Shown here: positions 42,091 to 50,583 of the stretch, in pieces | Layout of the letters: every line of letters starts with the position of its first letter | Numbering within the stretch: the stretch's first letter is position 1 | Source of the DNA: Desulfovibrio fairfieldensis | GTDB lineage: Bacteria > Desulfobacterota > Desulfovibrionia > Desulfovibrionales > Desulfovibrionaceae | Assembly: GCF_001553605.1 (NCBI RefSeq) | Contig: NZ_CP014229.1 | Span: 2,074,501 to 2,138,500 of the forward strand | DNA: 64,000 nt | Reading direction: 5' to 3' | Position numbers and translations under genes: made by a program | The notes under the pieces: model-generated | Told to the model about the DNA's origin: nothing | Seen by the model: the letters and a program-made list of their open reading frames with translations, nothing else | Database searches by the model: none

Positions 42091-43311
42091 CTACCCGGCT
42101 GCTTTCTTGAAGGGCAGCACCTTGCCGCCGGTAAAATCCTTTTGGATTTGCGCGGCGGTTTCTGCGGCGGCTACGGCCACGGGATTATCCGCAAGATGGG
42201 CATATCGCTGTGTTGTGGCCGGTTGAGAGTGCCCGAGAATAGCCCCAATGACAGGCAGGCTTTTGCCTGATGATGCCGCATAGCTGGCATAGGCATGACG
42301 TAGGTCGTGAATACGCCAGCCGGAGAGGCCCGCCGTTTCCAGCAGCCGCCGCCATGTATCCTTAACGTTGACGATATGACCCGTTCCTCTCCTGCCGGGG
42401 AAGCAATATTCGTTGACGCGGGGCAGCGATTCCAGCAGGGCCAGGGCTGGGGGAGGGAGATGCAGCACCTTGGCCCCGGTCTTGGAGTCAGGTAGGTTCG
42501 CCAGTCCTTTGTGCATGACGATATATTCCCATTTGAGCGTGAGCACTTCCATGCACCGCGCCCCGGTGAACAAAAGCATCTTGATAGCGGCGGCGATAAC
42601 AGGGTCAAAGGCGGTAATTTTTCCGGTCTTGGGATCGGTATATCCTTGGGCGTGCATGAGGGTAAAGGCGTTCCCCAACGCTTCCAATTCTTCCCGGCCC
42701 ATGAATGCCTTACGCTTATGCTCTTCGTATTTTTCCAGCCCGGCGACCGGATTATTCCCCCTTTCCCGATAGCCGCTTTTCTCACACCACCCAAAGAACT
42801 TTGAAAGCAACGCGGCGCAACGGTTAGCCTGATATGGGGTTTCACGCATAGCAAAATGCAGGGCGGCTATATGCTTATGCTGCACCGCCTTCGCCTTGAT
42901 ATTACCCATAGCTGGGATAACGTGCTGTTCGGCAATACGATGATAGGCGGCGGACGTGCTGGGTTTGATCTTCGGGTCATGCTGCTCAAAGAACAGAGCC
43001 AAAGCAGCCTTGACAGTAGGGGCGGCCTTGCTTTCCTTCACCTGCTCGGCGGGGTCTTGGCCCATTGCCACTTGGGCGGCTTTGGTCTTGGCTATGTCGC
43101 GCGCCTGCTCCACCGTCATGGTGGGAAATGTGCCAAGACGAAGCCATTTCTTGGCGGCTGCCCTTCCCTTCCCCGCCCGGTAAACCAGATAAAAGGATTT
43201 GTCGCCAGATATACCCACACGAACAGCAAAGCCTTTCAGGTCGTCATCAAAGGCGGCATACCGCTTGCCAGTGGCTTCTAAAGCCTCAATGGCCCGTTTG
43301 GTCAGGCGCAT
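42091..43311 (-). CDS. int: P4-type tyrosine integrase
   Basis: 406 residues. An N-terminal DUF4102 arm-binding domain (residues 1 to about 90: GFAVRVGISGDKSFYLVYRA) is followed by the SAM-like core-binding domain and the catalytic domain. The catalytic residues are visible: Arg in TGARCMEVLTLKW (about 250), HDLRHAY (about 335), GHSQPATTQRYAH with the nucleophilic Tyr at about 368. It points away from attR, which lies 165 bp upstream of its start, and would integrate the element into the tRNA-Asn 3' half. Confidence 0.95.
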   Translation of the reverse strand: MRLTKRAIEALEATGKRYAAFDDDLKGFAVRVGISGDKSFYLVYRAGKGRAAAKKWLRLGTFPTMTVEQARDIAKTKAAQVAMGQDPAEQVKESKAAPTVKAALALFFEQHDPKIKPSTSAAYHRIAEQHVIPAMGNIKAKAVQHKHIAALHFAMRETPYQANRCAALLSKFFGWCEKSGYRERGNNPVAGLEKYEEHKRKAFMGREELEALGNAFTLMHAQGYTDPKTGKITAFDPVIAAAIKMLLFTGARCMEVLTLKWEYIVMHKGLANLPDSKTGAKVLHLPPPALALLESLPRVNEYCFPGRRGTGHIVNVKDTWRRLLETAGLSGWRIHDLRHAYASYAASSGKSLPVIGAILGHSQPATTQRYAHLADNPVAVAAAETAAQIQKDFTGGKVLPFKKAAG

Positions 43312-43352
43312 GCCCCACCTCCATGCAATAAGTAAAAATCATTCGGTTCGCC

Positions 43353-43373
43353 GGGCTACCACCGGGCTACCAC
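43353..43373 (+). repeat. Right copy of the 21-bp arm-type site candidate
   Basis: Identical and in the same orientation as 23422-23442; located between the integrase start and attR. Confidence 0.6.
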
Positions 43374-43476
43374 AAAAAGAGAAAAGTCTTGGTATGGGAT
43401 GCAACGTAATGCAAATTTAACATACTGATTTTACAACATCAAGAAATTCTGTGAAACATAAAGAAGCTAAAAACAT

Positions 43477-43530
43477 GTGACTGTTAATCACTAGGTTGGC
43501 GGTTCAAGTCCGTCTCGGGGAGCCAAAAAA
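43477..43530 (+). repeat. attR: duplicated 3' half of tRNA-Asn
   Basis: Perfect 54-bp copy of 23326-23379. The preceding bases do not form the 5' half of a tRNA, so this is a fragment, not a gene. Confidence 0.95.
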
Positions 43531-43534
43531 TGAT

Positions 43535-43562
43535 AAACCCTTGATTCTTCAAGGGTTTTTTC
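43535..43562 (+). terminator. Original tRNA-Asn terminator displaced by the element
   Basis: AAACCCTTGA and TCAAGGGTTT with a 4-base loop, followed by TTTCATTTTT. By position it is the terminator that followed tRNA-Asn before integration. Confidence 0.75.
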
Positions 43563-43768
43563 ATTTTTCTGGAACATTTCAAAGTTGATCTGCTCTGGAA
43601 ACGCAAAACAGGCGACATCATCAAGATTGAAACGAATGGACCAGACCCGGCCACGACCGCAACCGCCGATAAATAACGTCGGGAGGAATGCCGGGGACAG
43701 CGGAAAGACCCGCATTCTCCCTGACACTCCTCCCGGACCCGTCATATTTCGCAGGATCGTCAGCGAAA

Positions 43769-43860
43769 AAACGTGCTTTTCGCTGACTCACAGCGACTGC
43801 GCCGCCGCAATACCCTACAGATTTTGGGTGGTTAATTTTTCAAATGAGACAATAGGGGGT
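43769..43860 (+). repeat. Family 1 repeat, copy A
   Basis: Contains CGCTGACTCACAGCGACTGC, GCCGCCGCAATACCCTAC and TTAATTTTTCAAAT, shared in order with copies at 45155, 46645 and 51456. Confidence 0.7.
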
Positions 43861-43995
43861 GTTTCTAAATAGGTTCTTTTGCCCTCCGGCTGCGTCAAAC
43901 TGCACTTTTCACTCCAGTCGAGCACCGTAAGAGCACACTCCCTTCGTAACAAGCTTGTTTTCCTTGCCGGAAAGGCAAAACTCCTCAATTTAGCC
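43861..43995 (+). repeat. Family 3 repeat downstream of trpS
   Basis: Aligns with the minus strand of 13600-13729: TTCTTTTGCCC at one end, AAGCTTGTT-TCCT-GCCGG and GGCAAAACTCCT at the other. Outside these, CTAAATAGG and CCTCAATTTAG are again complementary, though different in sequence from the other copy. It ends at the trpS stop codon. Confidence 0.7.
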
Positions 43996-43997
43996 CC

Positions 43998-45092
43998 CTA
44001 GTCCATCCGGCTTCTGAAGCGCTCCGCCTGATCAGCGATCAGCTCTTTGTCCTCAAAATAGTTAATCTTCATGGCCCGCTTCATCGCTGCCAGGGTTTCC
44101 GCCGCCTTCTTTCGGGCCTTGCGGCTGCCCTCTTCCAATATCCGGTATACCGCGGGGATATCTTTGGAAATCTCCTTACGGCGTTCACGGATGGGGCCAA
44201 GTATTTCCTGAAGCACACTGTTCAGGAAGCGCTTTACCTTCACATCCCCCAGGCCGCCACGGGCATAATGGGCTTTTAATTCTCCTAGGTTTTTATACTC
44301 GGGCAGATATTTCTCGAAATGCTCATCCCCGCAACAGGCATCCAGGTAAATGAAGACGGGATTGCCTTCCACCTGTCCCGGATCCTCCATTCTCAGATGA
44401 TTGGGATCAGTGAACATGGACATAATCTTCTTCTTCACTTCCTCTTCGGAATCAGACAGATAAATACAGTTTCCGAGAGATTTGCTCATCTTGGCCTTAC
44501 CGTCGGTACCCGGAAGGCGAAGGCAGGCCTCGTTGTCCGGAAGAAGGATGGTCGGTTCCACAAGCGTCTCTCCGTACACCGCATTGAATTTGTGCACGAT
44601 CTCCTTGGTCTGCTCAATCATGGGCGCCTGATCTTCGCCCACAGGCACGGTTGTTGCCTTGAAAGCGGTAATATCCGCCGCCTGACTGATGGGATAGGTG
44701 AAAAAACCGACCGGAAGACTCGTTTCAAAATTGCGCAGTTGGATTTCAGACTTCACTGTCGGATTACGCTGAAGCCTGGAGACTGTTACCAGGTCCATGT
44801 AGTAAAAGGCCATTTCGCAAAGTTCGGGCACTTGCGATTGGATGAACAGAACGGATTTTTCCGGGTCCAGTCCGCAAGCCAGATAATCCAGAGCCACTTC
44901 AATGATGTTCTGGCGTACCTTTTCCGGATTGTCCGCATTGTCCGTCAGGGCCTGGGCATCAGCAATCATGATGTAAATTTCGTCAAATTCCCCTGAATTC
45001 TGGAGCTCCACCCTGCGCTTTAAAGAGCCCACGTAATGCCCTATGTGAAGTCGTCCCGTGGGGCGGTCGCCAGTCAATATAATCTTGCCCAT
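43998..45092 (-). CDS. trpS: Tryptophanyl-tRNA synthetase
   Basis: 364 residues from the ATG at 45092, with GAGG about 10 bp upstream. The class I signatures are [14 protein letters not shown] (HIGH, about residue 14) and [11 protein letters not shown] (KMSKS, about 200). The [20 protein letters not shown] segment and [12 protein letters not shown] are also family features. The protein resembles, in my memory of the family, TrpS of gut Firmicutes more than the shorter enzymes typical of Desulfovibrio, and its base composition is lower in GC than the neighbours. It may be a second, acquired copy. The surrounding DNA is almost entirely repeat sequence. Confidence 0.93.
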   Translation of the reverse strand: MGKIILTGDRPTGRLHIGHYVGSLKRRVELQNSGEFDEIYIMIADAQALTDNADNPEKVRQNIIEVALDYLACGLDPEKSVLFIQSQVPELCEMAFYYMDLVTVSRLQRNPTVKSEIQLRNFETSLPVGFFTYPISQAADITAFKATTVPVGEDQAPMIEQTKEIVHKFNAVYGETLVEPTILLPDNEACLRLPGTDGKAKMSKSLGNCIYLSDSEEEVKKKIMSMFTDPNHLRMEDPGQVEGNPVFIYLDACCGDEHFEKYLPEYKNLGELKAHYARGGLGDVKVKRFLNSVLQEILGPIRERRKEISKDIPAVYRILEEGSRKARKKAAETLAAMKRAMKINYFEDKELIADQAERFRSRMD

Positions 45093-45154
45093 CTGTATAT
45101 CCTCTCGTTTCCTGATATCGGGTTGACGCACGGCAGACCTCGAACCAACGAGTG

Positions 45155-45268
45155 CCTGACTGCAAAAATTTCGAGCATAGTTCTGCTCTCGATTTTCGCT
45201 GACTCACAGCAACTACGTCGCCGCAAAACCCTAGAGGGGTTATGGGGCCGATTTTTCAAATCAGACGC
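45155..45268 (+). repeat. Family 1 repeat, copy B
   Basis: Contains TGCAAAAATTTCGAGCA, TTTCGCTGACTCACAGC, TCGCCGCAAAACCCTA and GATTTTTCAAATCAGAC, the same order as the copy at 51456. Confidence 0.75.
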
Positions 45269-45550
45269 GAGGCTCGAATTTTTCGCTAACCACATCCTTT
45301 ATATTCTATCTCAATTCGTGGATGCCGTCCATACTAACATACTAATCGACTATAATTCATATCCCTTACTTACGGGAATATTGCAGCAAGTCAGAACGCT
45401 ATGACATCCCGGAAACAAACTAAGTCGTATCCGCACGACGACCGCCCTCTACGAATACCGCGCCGCCTTCAACCGGATGTAACAGGGGCTGAACCCGGAA
45501 AAATCCTTGCTGAAGAACAGCCAAAGGGAGCGAATACGACAGAACGTATG

Positions 45551-45604
45551 CCGGGCGGATTTTTAGAGCAGCTCACGCATGAAATGCTCCAAAAATCCGC
45601 CCGG
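45551..45604. other. 20-bp stem-loop
   Basis: CCGGGCGGATTTTTAGAGCA pairs with TGCTCCAAAAATCCGCCCGG (one wobble position) around a 14-base loop. The stem contains A/T runs, so it may terminate transcription in both directions. Confidence 0.7.
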
Positions 45605-45677
45605 TCACGGCATGGCCCTTTTTCATTGTTCCGCTTTGCGTTACCATCAGGACAACGCTTTTGTATCAAGGAAAATC

Positions 45678-46640
45678 ATGTATCCCCTACTCTTGGAAAC
45701 CGATCAAATCCATTGCTATGACACTGCCGGAAAACGCATAGACTGTATGGGCTCCGGCCCGGGTTCCGAACAAGACGCCGCGCGGTCCAAACATCTCCCG
45801 CCCGCCGCCGGCCGCTTTCAGATTCAGGGCGATCTGGTGCGGGACAGCTTGAGCGGCGCGCTCTGGGCCCGCAACGCCAATCTCGCCGACTTTCCGCTCA
45901 ACTGGGAGGAAGCCCACGCGCTGGCGGCGGATATGGCCGCCCATAAAGCCCATGGCTGCGCCGACTGGCAGTTGCCGCCCCGGCGGCTGCTCTTTTCCCT
46001 GCTCAGCCATCAATATATCAATCCGGCCCTGCCCGAGGGGCATCCCTTTACCAACGTCTTTTCCGGCTACTACTGGACCGCCGATACCTGCCACCGCCTG
46101 CCGGAACAGGCCTGGCACATTCATCTGGGCGGCGGCCGGGTGACCCGCGTCCGCAAGGACGAAGCCGCCCTGGTCTGGCCGGTCTGCCTGCCGAAAACAG
46201 AAGATGCCGCGCCTCTCTTTTCGCCCGGGGAGCGTTTTGCACTGGATGGCGACTCGGTGCGGGATCAACTTACAGGTTTGATCTGGAGCCGGAATGCCGA
46301 TCCTCTGGGCCGCCCCCTGCCTTGGGAAGAAGCCCTGGCCGCCGTGGACGGACTCAACCGCGCGGCTCAGGACAGGGCCACGGACTGGCGCATGCCTAAT
46401 ATCAGGGAACTGGAAAGTCTGGTGGACCTTCAGGCCGACTCCCCGGCCCTGCCCGAAGGGCATCCTTTTACAAACGTGCGCGACGTGTACTGGTCGTCCA
46501 CCACCAGCGTCTATGAAGCCCGTTACGCCTGGGCGCTTTACAGCCGCGACGGCATGGTGGGCGTGGGTTTCAAGCCTGACACCGGTTTTCATCTCTGGCC
46601 GGTGCACGGCAAGGGAAAAGAGGTTTCCCGGCGGCTTTGA
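45678..46640 (+). CDS. Protein with two DUF1566 (Lcl C-terminal type) domains
   Basis: 320 residues from the ATG at 45678, which has AAGGA six bases upstream; the longer frame starting at 45579 passes through the hairpin. Two homologous halves are visible: DSLSGALWARNANLADFPLN with LPPRRLLFSLLSHQYINPAL, and DQLTGLIWSRNADPLGRPLP with MPNIRELESLVDLQADSPAL. Each continues into PEGHPFTNV and a YYWTAD/YWSSTT segment. This D-x-x-T/S-G-L-x-W pattern is DUF1566, a carbohydrate-binding-like fold found in secreted proteins. No signal peptide is seen here. The function is unknown. Confidence 0.85.
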   Translation: MYPLLLETDQIHCYDTAGKRIDCMGSGPGSEQDAARSKHLPPAAGRFQIQGDLVRDSLSGALWARNANLADFPLNWEEAHALAADMAAHKAHGCADWQLPPRRLLFSLLSHQYINPALPEGHPFTNVFSGYYWTADTCHRLPEQAWHIHLGGGRVTRVRKDEAALVWPVCLPKTEDAAPLFSPGERFALDGDSVRDQLTGLIWSRNADPLGRPLPWEEALAAVDGLNRAAQDRATDWRMPNIRELESLVDLQADSPALPEGHPFTNVRDVYWSSTTSVYEARYAWALYSRDGMVGVGFKPDTGFHLWPVHGKGKEVSRRL

Positions 46641-46644
46641 GAGC

Positions 46645-46731
46645 CTGCTTGTAAAAATTTTCCGCTGCTTCATGGCGGCTACGCCGCCGCAACACCCTAC
46701 GGGTTCTGTGTATCTAATTTTCAGACACCAG
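46645..46731 (+). repeat. Family 1 repeat, copy C
   Basis: GTAAAAATTTTCCGC, GGCGGCTACGCCGCCGCAAC, CCCTACGGGTT and TATCTAATTTTCAGACACC. It overlaps the last codons of the GntR regulator on the opposite strand. Confidence 0.65.
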
Positions 46732-47488
46732 CCCCCTCCTCACCCAGATGCACACTGAGGCGATAAATGTCCGGGCGCAGGAAATGGGTGGTGTATTCCA
46801 GGGGATTGCCCGACGCGTCCCTGGTGATGCGTTCCAGCACCAGCAGGGACGTACTGGGGGAAACTTCCAGCAGGTCGCTGATATTTTTGGGCGGCTGCTC
46901 GCAACTGACCAGAAATTCCGAGCCCATCGGCTCCTGCGCGAATTTTTCCCGCAGCATCCTGTACACCGGCGTGGACTCCATGTCCGCCGAACTGATGTGG
47001 TTGCCGATGGTGTACGGCAGGCAGACCCGCGCCACGGCGTGCGGAATGCCCCGCGAGACGTAGAGGCGGTCGAAACGCAGGACGGGCCGGGGCCAGTCGC
47101 GCAACTTTTCCGGCAGGGGCACCTCCCTGCCCAGCCAGCCGAAGTCGATCATCTGCGTCCGCACATCCTCTCCGTTGCGGCGGAAGGTGTCCATAAAGGC
47201 GGAAACGCGGTCAATGGAGTGAATGATGCACGGCACGGCACGCGCGATAAACGTCCCCTTGCCGGGGCTGCGCACCAGCAGCCCCTCTTCCACCAGGCGC
47301 TGCAAGGCCTTGCGGATAGTGGAACGTCCCACCTGGAAAAAACGGGTCAGCTCGGCCTCGGTGGGGACGCGCTCCCCTGGGCGCATGCCCATGAAATGGG
47401 AGCGCAACCGGTCCGCGGCCTGCTCATACAGGGACCGGACGCTTTCGCGTTCCAGACTTTCCATGGCGGGAAGCTTGCTGCATGACAT
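46721..47488 (-). CDS. GntR-family regulator with UTRA ligand domain
   Basis: 255 residues from the ATG at 47488, which has AGGTGAT upstream. Residues about 15-80 are the winged-helix GntR domain: SLYEQAADRLRSHFMGMRPG, ERVPTEAELTRFFQVGRSTI, RKALQRLVEEGLLVRSPGKG. The rest is the UTRA (chorismate-lyase-like) effector domain, with VLRFDRLYVSRGIPHAVARV and LVLERITRDASGNPLEYTTH. Such regulators sense sugars, amino acids or phosphonates. No transport or catabolic operon adjoins it, so the ligand and target are unknown. Confidence 0.88.
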   Translation of the reverse strand: MSCSKLPAMESLERESVRSLYEQAADRLRSHFMGMRPGERVPTEAELTRFFQVGRSTIRKALQRLVEEGLLVRSPGKGTFIARAVPCIIHSIDRVSAFMDTFRRNGEDVRTQMIDFGWLGREVPLPEKLRDWPRPVLRFDRLYVSRGIPHAVARVCLPYTIGNHISSADMESTPVYRMLREKFAQEPMGSEFLVSCEQPPKNISDLLEVSPSTSLLVLERITRDASGNPLEYTTHFLRPDIYRLSVHLGEEGAGV

Positions 47489-47598
47489 ATCTATCACCTA
47501 TCATCTGCATACAATAAGGAACATTTATTCCCTGATACCCGCGCCGTGCGGCCCTGTCAAGCCCGGCAAAAAATATTTTGCGTTCACCGGATGCCGCC

Positions 47599-48900
47599 TC
47601 AGCAGCGTGCCAGGGGCAATTCCTTCCAGTCTGTGGTCAAACGGGGAGAACAGTGCTCCCGGCGCATATGCCAGGGGGCCTCGCCCAGGCCCTGCGCTCC
47701 GAAGGCCACGGCATCCCTGCCGAAACGCCGGTTGATGGCGTCCAGGGATGCCATCAGGCGTTCCCGCCGTTGTCGGCGCTCCGCGTTTTCCGGCACCAGC
47801 AGGCTGCCCTGAAGGCGGTCTTCGGCCTCCAGGTCAAAGAGCATGACCCCGGCCTTGGCGTAGCCGAAGCCGGGGCGGTAGATGCGCTCCAAGCCACTCA
47901 TGGCGGCGTTGATCAGGCTCAGGCTGTCCGCCGTGGGCGCGGGAAAGCGCAGCTGGACCGTTTGATCGTAAAACCGCGCGTTTTCATGGCGGGAAGTGCG
48001 GATATGCACGGCCATGCCCCCGGCCACAAGGCCCTCCCGACGCAGGCGCGCCCCGGCGCGCGCGGCAAAGCAGGACAAAGCCTGGGCCAGCATGGCGCGT
48101 TCACGGACTTTGTTCGCAAAGGAGCGCGAGGACATCAGGGCCTTGCGGGGCGCGGGCGCATTGCCCTCCCCGATGCAGGGCAGACCGCGCAGTTCCAGGG
48201 CCGTGCGCCAGCCCGCCACGGTGAGCCGCTTGCGCAGCCAGAGATCTCCGGCCCGTTTCAGATCCAGGGCCGTGCGCACGCCCTCGGCCCGAAGCCGCTT
48301 GGCCTGTCCGCGCCCCACGCCCCAGACCTCATCCACAGGCGTCCCGGCCAGCACGGCGTCGATGTCCGCCTCCGGCCTGGCCAGGGAAAAAACACCGTCA
48401 TAGGCGGTCCTGTTTTTGGCGACATGGTTGGCCACCTTGGCCAGGGTGCGCGTTTCCGCCAGGCCGATGGACACGCTGATGCCGGTCCAGCGCAAAATGG
48501 TCGCCCGCAGGGCGCGGCTGAATTGGGGCAGATTGGCCCGCAGGGGCGCATCCAGACGAAGAAAGGCCTCGTCAATGGAATACGGCTCCACCACCGGACA
48601 GTGCTGCTCCAGAATGGCGAGAATACGCGTGGAAATATCCCCGTACAGGGCGTAGTTGGAGGAAAAAACCGCCACGTCCAGTTCCTTGAGCAGCGGGCGG
48701 ATCTTGAATTCCGGCGCGCCCATGGGAATGCCCAGGGCCTTGGCCTCAGCGGAACGGGAGACGATGCAGCCGTCGTTGTTGGAAAGCACCACCACCGGCC
48801 GGTCGGCCAGATCCGGCCGGAACAGCTTCTCGCAGGAGGCGTAGAAGTTGTTGCAGTCCACTAAGGCCCAGAGCGGTTTTTTACAATTTATGGATGACAT
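47599..48900 (-). CDS. umuC: DNA polymerase V catalytic subunit (Y family)
   Basis: 433 residues. The Y-family palm acids are in ALVDCNNFYASCE and YSIDEAFL; the NDGCIVSRSAEAKALGIPMG segment, the HhH region (VDEVWGVGRGQAKRLRAEGV) and the little-finger domain follow in the usual order. The C-terminus of about 80 residues matches UmuC-type proteins. With cleaved UmuD it performs error-prone translesion synthesis in the SOS response. Its ATG at 48900 lies 20 bp inside umuD, so they are translationally coupled. Confidence 0.92.
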   Translation of the reverse strand: MSSINCKKPLWALVDCNNFYASCEKLFRPDLADRPVVVLSNNDGCIVSRSAEAKALGIPMGAPEFKIRPLLKELDVAVFSSNYALYGDISTRILAILEQHCPVVEPYSIDEAFLRLDAPLRANLPQFSRALRATILRWTGISVSIGLAETRTLAKVANHVAKNRTAYDGVFSLARPEADIDAVLAGTPVDEVWGVGRGQAKRLRAEGVRTALDLKRAGDLWLRKRLTVAGWRTALELRGLPCIGEGNAPAPRKALMSSRSFANKVRERAMLAQALSCFAARAGARLRREGLVAGGMAVHIRTSRHENARFYDQTVQLRFPAPTADSLSLINAAMSGLERIYRPGFGYAKAGVMLFDLEAEDRLQGSLLVPENAERRQRRERLMASLDAINRRFGRDAVAFGAQGLGEAPWHMRREHCSPRLTTDWKELPLARC

Positions 48901-49336
48901 GGGTCACCACGCCCCAAATGTGCACATATTCTCGTTCCGTGATGTCGATGGGTGAAAAGCACGGATTTTCGGGGGCCAACAGTACCCGCCCGGCGCGCCG
49001 CAGCAGGCGTTTGACGGTCAGCTCGCCGTCCAGGGCGGCAATGACCACCCGCCTGTGCCCGGCCTCCACCGAGCGATCCACAATAAGCAGATCCCCGTCG
49101 TGGATGCCCGCGCCCAGCATGGAATCACCGTGCGCGCGCAGAAAAAAGGTAGCCGCCTCATTACGTACCAGATATTCATGCAGGTCGAGCCTGCTGTCCA
49201 GATCGTCCTCGGCCGGAGAGGGAAAACCCGCCTCCACGGGCGAAAGATACAGCGGCAGGCCCTCGCGCCCGCCTGGGCGCACCGGGGCCGACGCGCCCAG
49301 CAGTTCAAGAGAGGGAGAAAAGAGCGGCGTATCCAT
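48881..49336 (-). CDS. umuD: UmuD-like S24 peptidase subunit of DNA polymerase V
   Basis: 151 residues from the ATG at 49336; the longer frame to 49363 is less likely. The self-cleavage site Ala-Gly is in PVEAGFPSPAEDD. The catalytic Ser is in RAHGDSMLGAGI and the Lys in DGELTVKRLLRR, both about where the LexA/UmuD family has them. RecA-stimulated cleavage turns it into UmuD', the partner of UmuC. I looked for an E. coli-type LexA box (CTGT-N8-ACAG) upstream and found none, which is not surprising since the SOS operator in this group differs. Confidence 0.9.
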   Translation of the reverse strand: MDTPLFSPSLELLGASAPVRPGGREGLPLYLSPVEAGFPSPAEDDLDSRLDLHEYLVRNEAATFFLRAHGDSMLGAGIHDGDLLIVDRSVEAGHRRVVIAALDGELTVKRLLRRAGRVLLAPENPCFSPIDITEREYVHIWGVVTHVIHKL

Positions 49337-49548
49337 GCCCTCTTGATAGCGGCAGAAGCCCATGCTGGCAACTGCCCGGCCGGGCCGCAGCGACCTTCAG
49401 CATCGGCCCGCGCCGCATTGACGGGCGTATCCCCGGCATTGTAGGTCTGAATCAGGGCGAATCCGCTTTGATGCCATATCGTTTCAGAGCATCGCTTCAA
49501 ACCAGACGAGACGTTGCGGACGGCGAACCGCCCGCAACCGGAGGATAT

Positions 49549-50568
49549 ATGAGTTTCACGTCCCGGTTCAAGGAAAATGCCGCCACGGTGGGCAACGGCC
49601 TGCTCTTCGCCGTGGCCCTGACCACGCCCGTGGTCCTGGGAGTGGCATTTCAGGCTTTTTCCCTGGTCTCCGCCGCCTCGTTCGGCGCCATGTTCGCCCT
49701 GCTCATCGCGCCCCGGCACGGAGCCCTGGCCCGCGTGGTGGGCATCAGCACGGGGGGTCTGCTGGTGGTGCTGGCCGCCGCCCTGGGCATTGCCCTGCAA
49801 GGCCGGCACGACCTTGTGCTGGTTCTGCTTTTCCTGCTCAGCTGGCTGGCGGCCCTGCCCAGGCCGGATCAGGCCTATCTGGGCCTGATGGTCAAATACG
49901 TGGCGTCTTCCGTATTGCTGACCTCTTTCGGTTTTTCCGCCACCCTGCCCATGGCCCTGGCTTTTCTCGGCGGCATTGCGCTGGGCATCTGCCTCAGCCT
50001 GGTGAGCATGCTCTTTGAGGCGGACGACGCCACCACCCCGCTGGAGGAATTCAAGGCCTTTCTGCACGGGGCCACCAACGGCCGCCTGTTCGGCGTGGCC
50101 GTGCCCGTGACGGTGCTGTTCTCCACCCTGGCGGCGCGGTATTTCTCCTTCAGCGACCCGGCCTGGGTGGGCCTGACCGTGCTCTTCGTCATGCACAGCG
50201 ACGGCGCCACGGAGCTGTTCCGGATCTGGGCGCGAACCCTGGGCACCCTGGCGGGCGTGCTGGTTTCCGCCGTGATCCTCTACAATGTGACCGCTCCCCT
50301 GCATATCGCCGTGGCCATCGGGGTGGCGGCCTTTGGCATGCCCTATGCCAAGGGCCATTACGTGCTGTTCAGCTTTGCCATCACCTGCGCCGTGCTGCTG
50401 CTCATCGACATTTCCATGCTCCAGATGGGCGGGGACATGTCCCTGCTGCGCTGGCGGCTCATTGACACGGTCATCGCCTGCGCCTGCGTGCTGCTCTCCA
50501 ACCTCACGCTTCGGCTGATCCGCAGACTGCGCCACCGGGGAGAGCCCCCGGCGGGACAGGCGGCATAA
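49549..50568 (+). CDS. FUSC/DUF2955-type multi-pass membrane protein
   Basis: 339 residues from the ATG at 49549, which has a near-perfect GGAGGATAT ribosome site. About ten hydrophobic segments are arranged in two similar halves: an N-terminal set starting VGNGLLFAVALTTPVVLGVA and a second set starting LFGVAVPVTVLFSTLAARYF with SDPAWVGLTVLFVMHSDGAT. That latter stretch resembles the WVPLTVAFVM-type loop of fusaric-acid-resistance-like (FUSC) exporters and DUF2955. It is followed by a strong bidirectional terminator. The substrate is unknown. Confidence 0.75.
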   Translation: MSFTSRFKENAATVGNGLLFAVALTTPVVLGVAFQAFSLVSAASFGAMFALLIAPRHGALARVVGISTGGLLVVLAAALGIALQGRHDLVLVLLFLLSWLAALPRPDQAYLGLMVKYVASSVLLTSFGFSATLPMALAFLGGIALGICLSLVSMLFEADDATTPLEEFKAFLHGATNGRLFGVAVPVTVLFSTLAARYFSFSDPAWVGLTVLFVMHSDGATELFRIWARTLGTLAGVLVSAVILYNVTAPLHIAVAIGVAAFGMPYAKGHYVLFSFAITCAVLLLIDISMLQMGGDMSLLRWRLIDTVIACACVLLSNLTLRLIRRLRHRGEPPAGQAA

Positions 50569-50583
50569 TTTCACGGCATATGA

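Larger units (their letters stand above)
23326..43530. mobile_element. 20.2-kb integrated element in tRNA-Asn, phage-satellite-like
   Basis: Bounded by a 54-bp perfect direct repeat and carrying a P4-type integrase beside the right end. Contents: replication genes (HTH, RepA-type ATPase, primase), an ERCC4 nuclease, a DUF5681 protein, an internal-virion-like protein and a 2218-residue polyvalent protein, plus regulatory and toxin-antitoxin genes. Capsid, portal, large terminase, tail, relaxase and type IV secretion genes are not seen, so it is neither a complete prophage nor an obvious conjugative element. It is best described as a putative satellite or a strongly reduced prophage. Confidence 0.85.
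43531..43997. other. 467-bp gene-free stretch of repeats
   Basis: Holds a terminator (43535-43562), a partial family 2 repeat (43577-43596, TTTCAAAGTTGATCTGCTCT), a family 1 copy (43769-43860) and a family 3 copy (43861-43995). A frame on the minus strand runs across this stretch but looks like chance. Confidence 0.65.
45093..45677. other. 585-bp gene-free stretch with repeats and a 20-bp hairpin
   Basis: Contains family 1 copy B (45155-45268) and the hairpin 45551-45604; the AT-rich part near 45290-45365 probably holds the trpS promoter. No gene is visible. Confidence 0.55.

Noticed and set aside
43477..43530. Second tRNA-Asn gene
   Set aside because: Only the anticodon-to-3' half is present and the preceding bases cannot form the acceptor and D stems, so it is attR.
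23326..43530. CRISPR array or conjugation module inside the element
   Set aside because: No regularly spaced repeats with unique spacers, and no relaxase, coupling protein or VirB-like gene was found.
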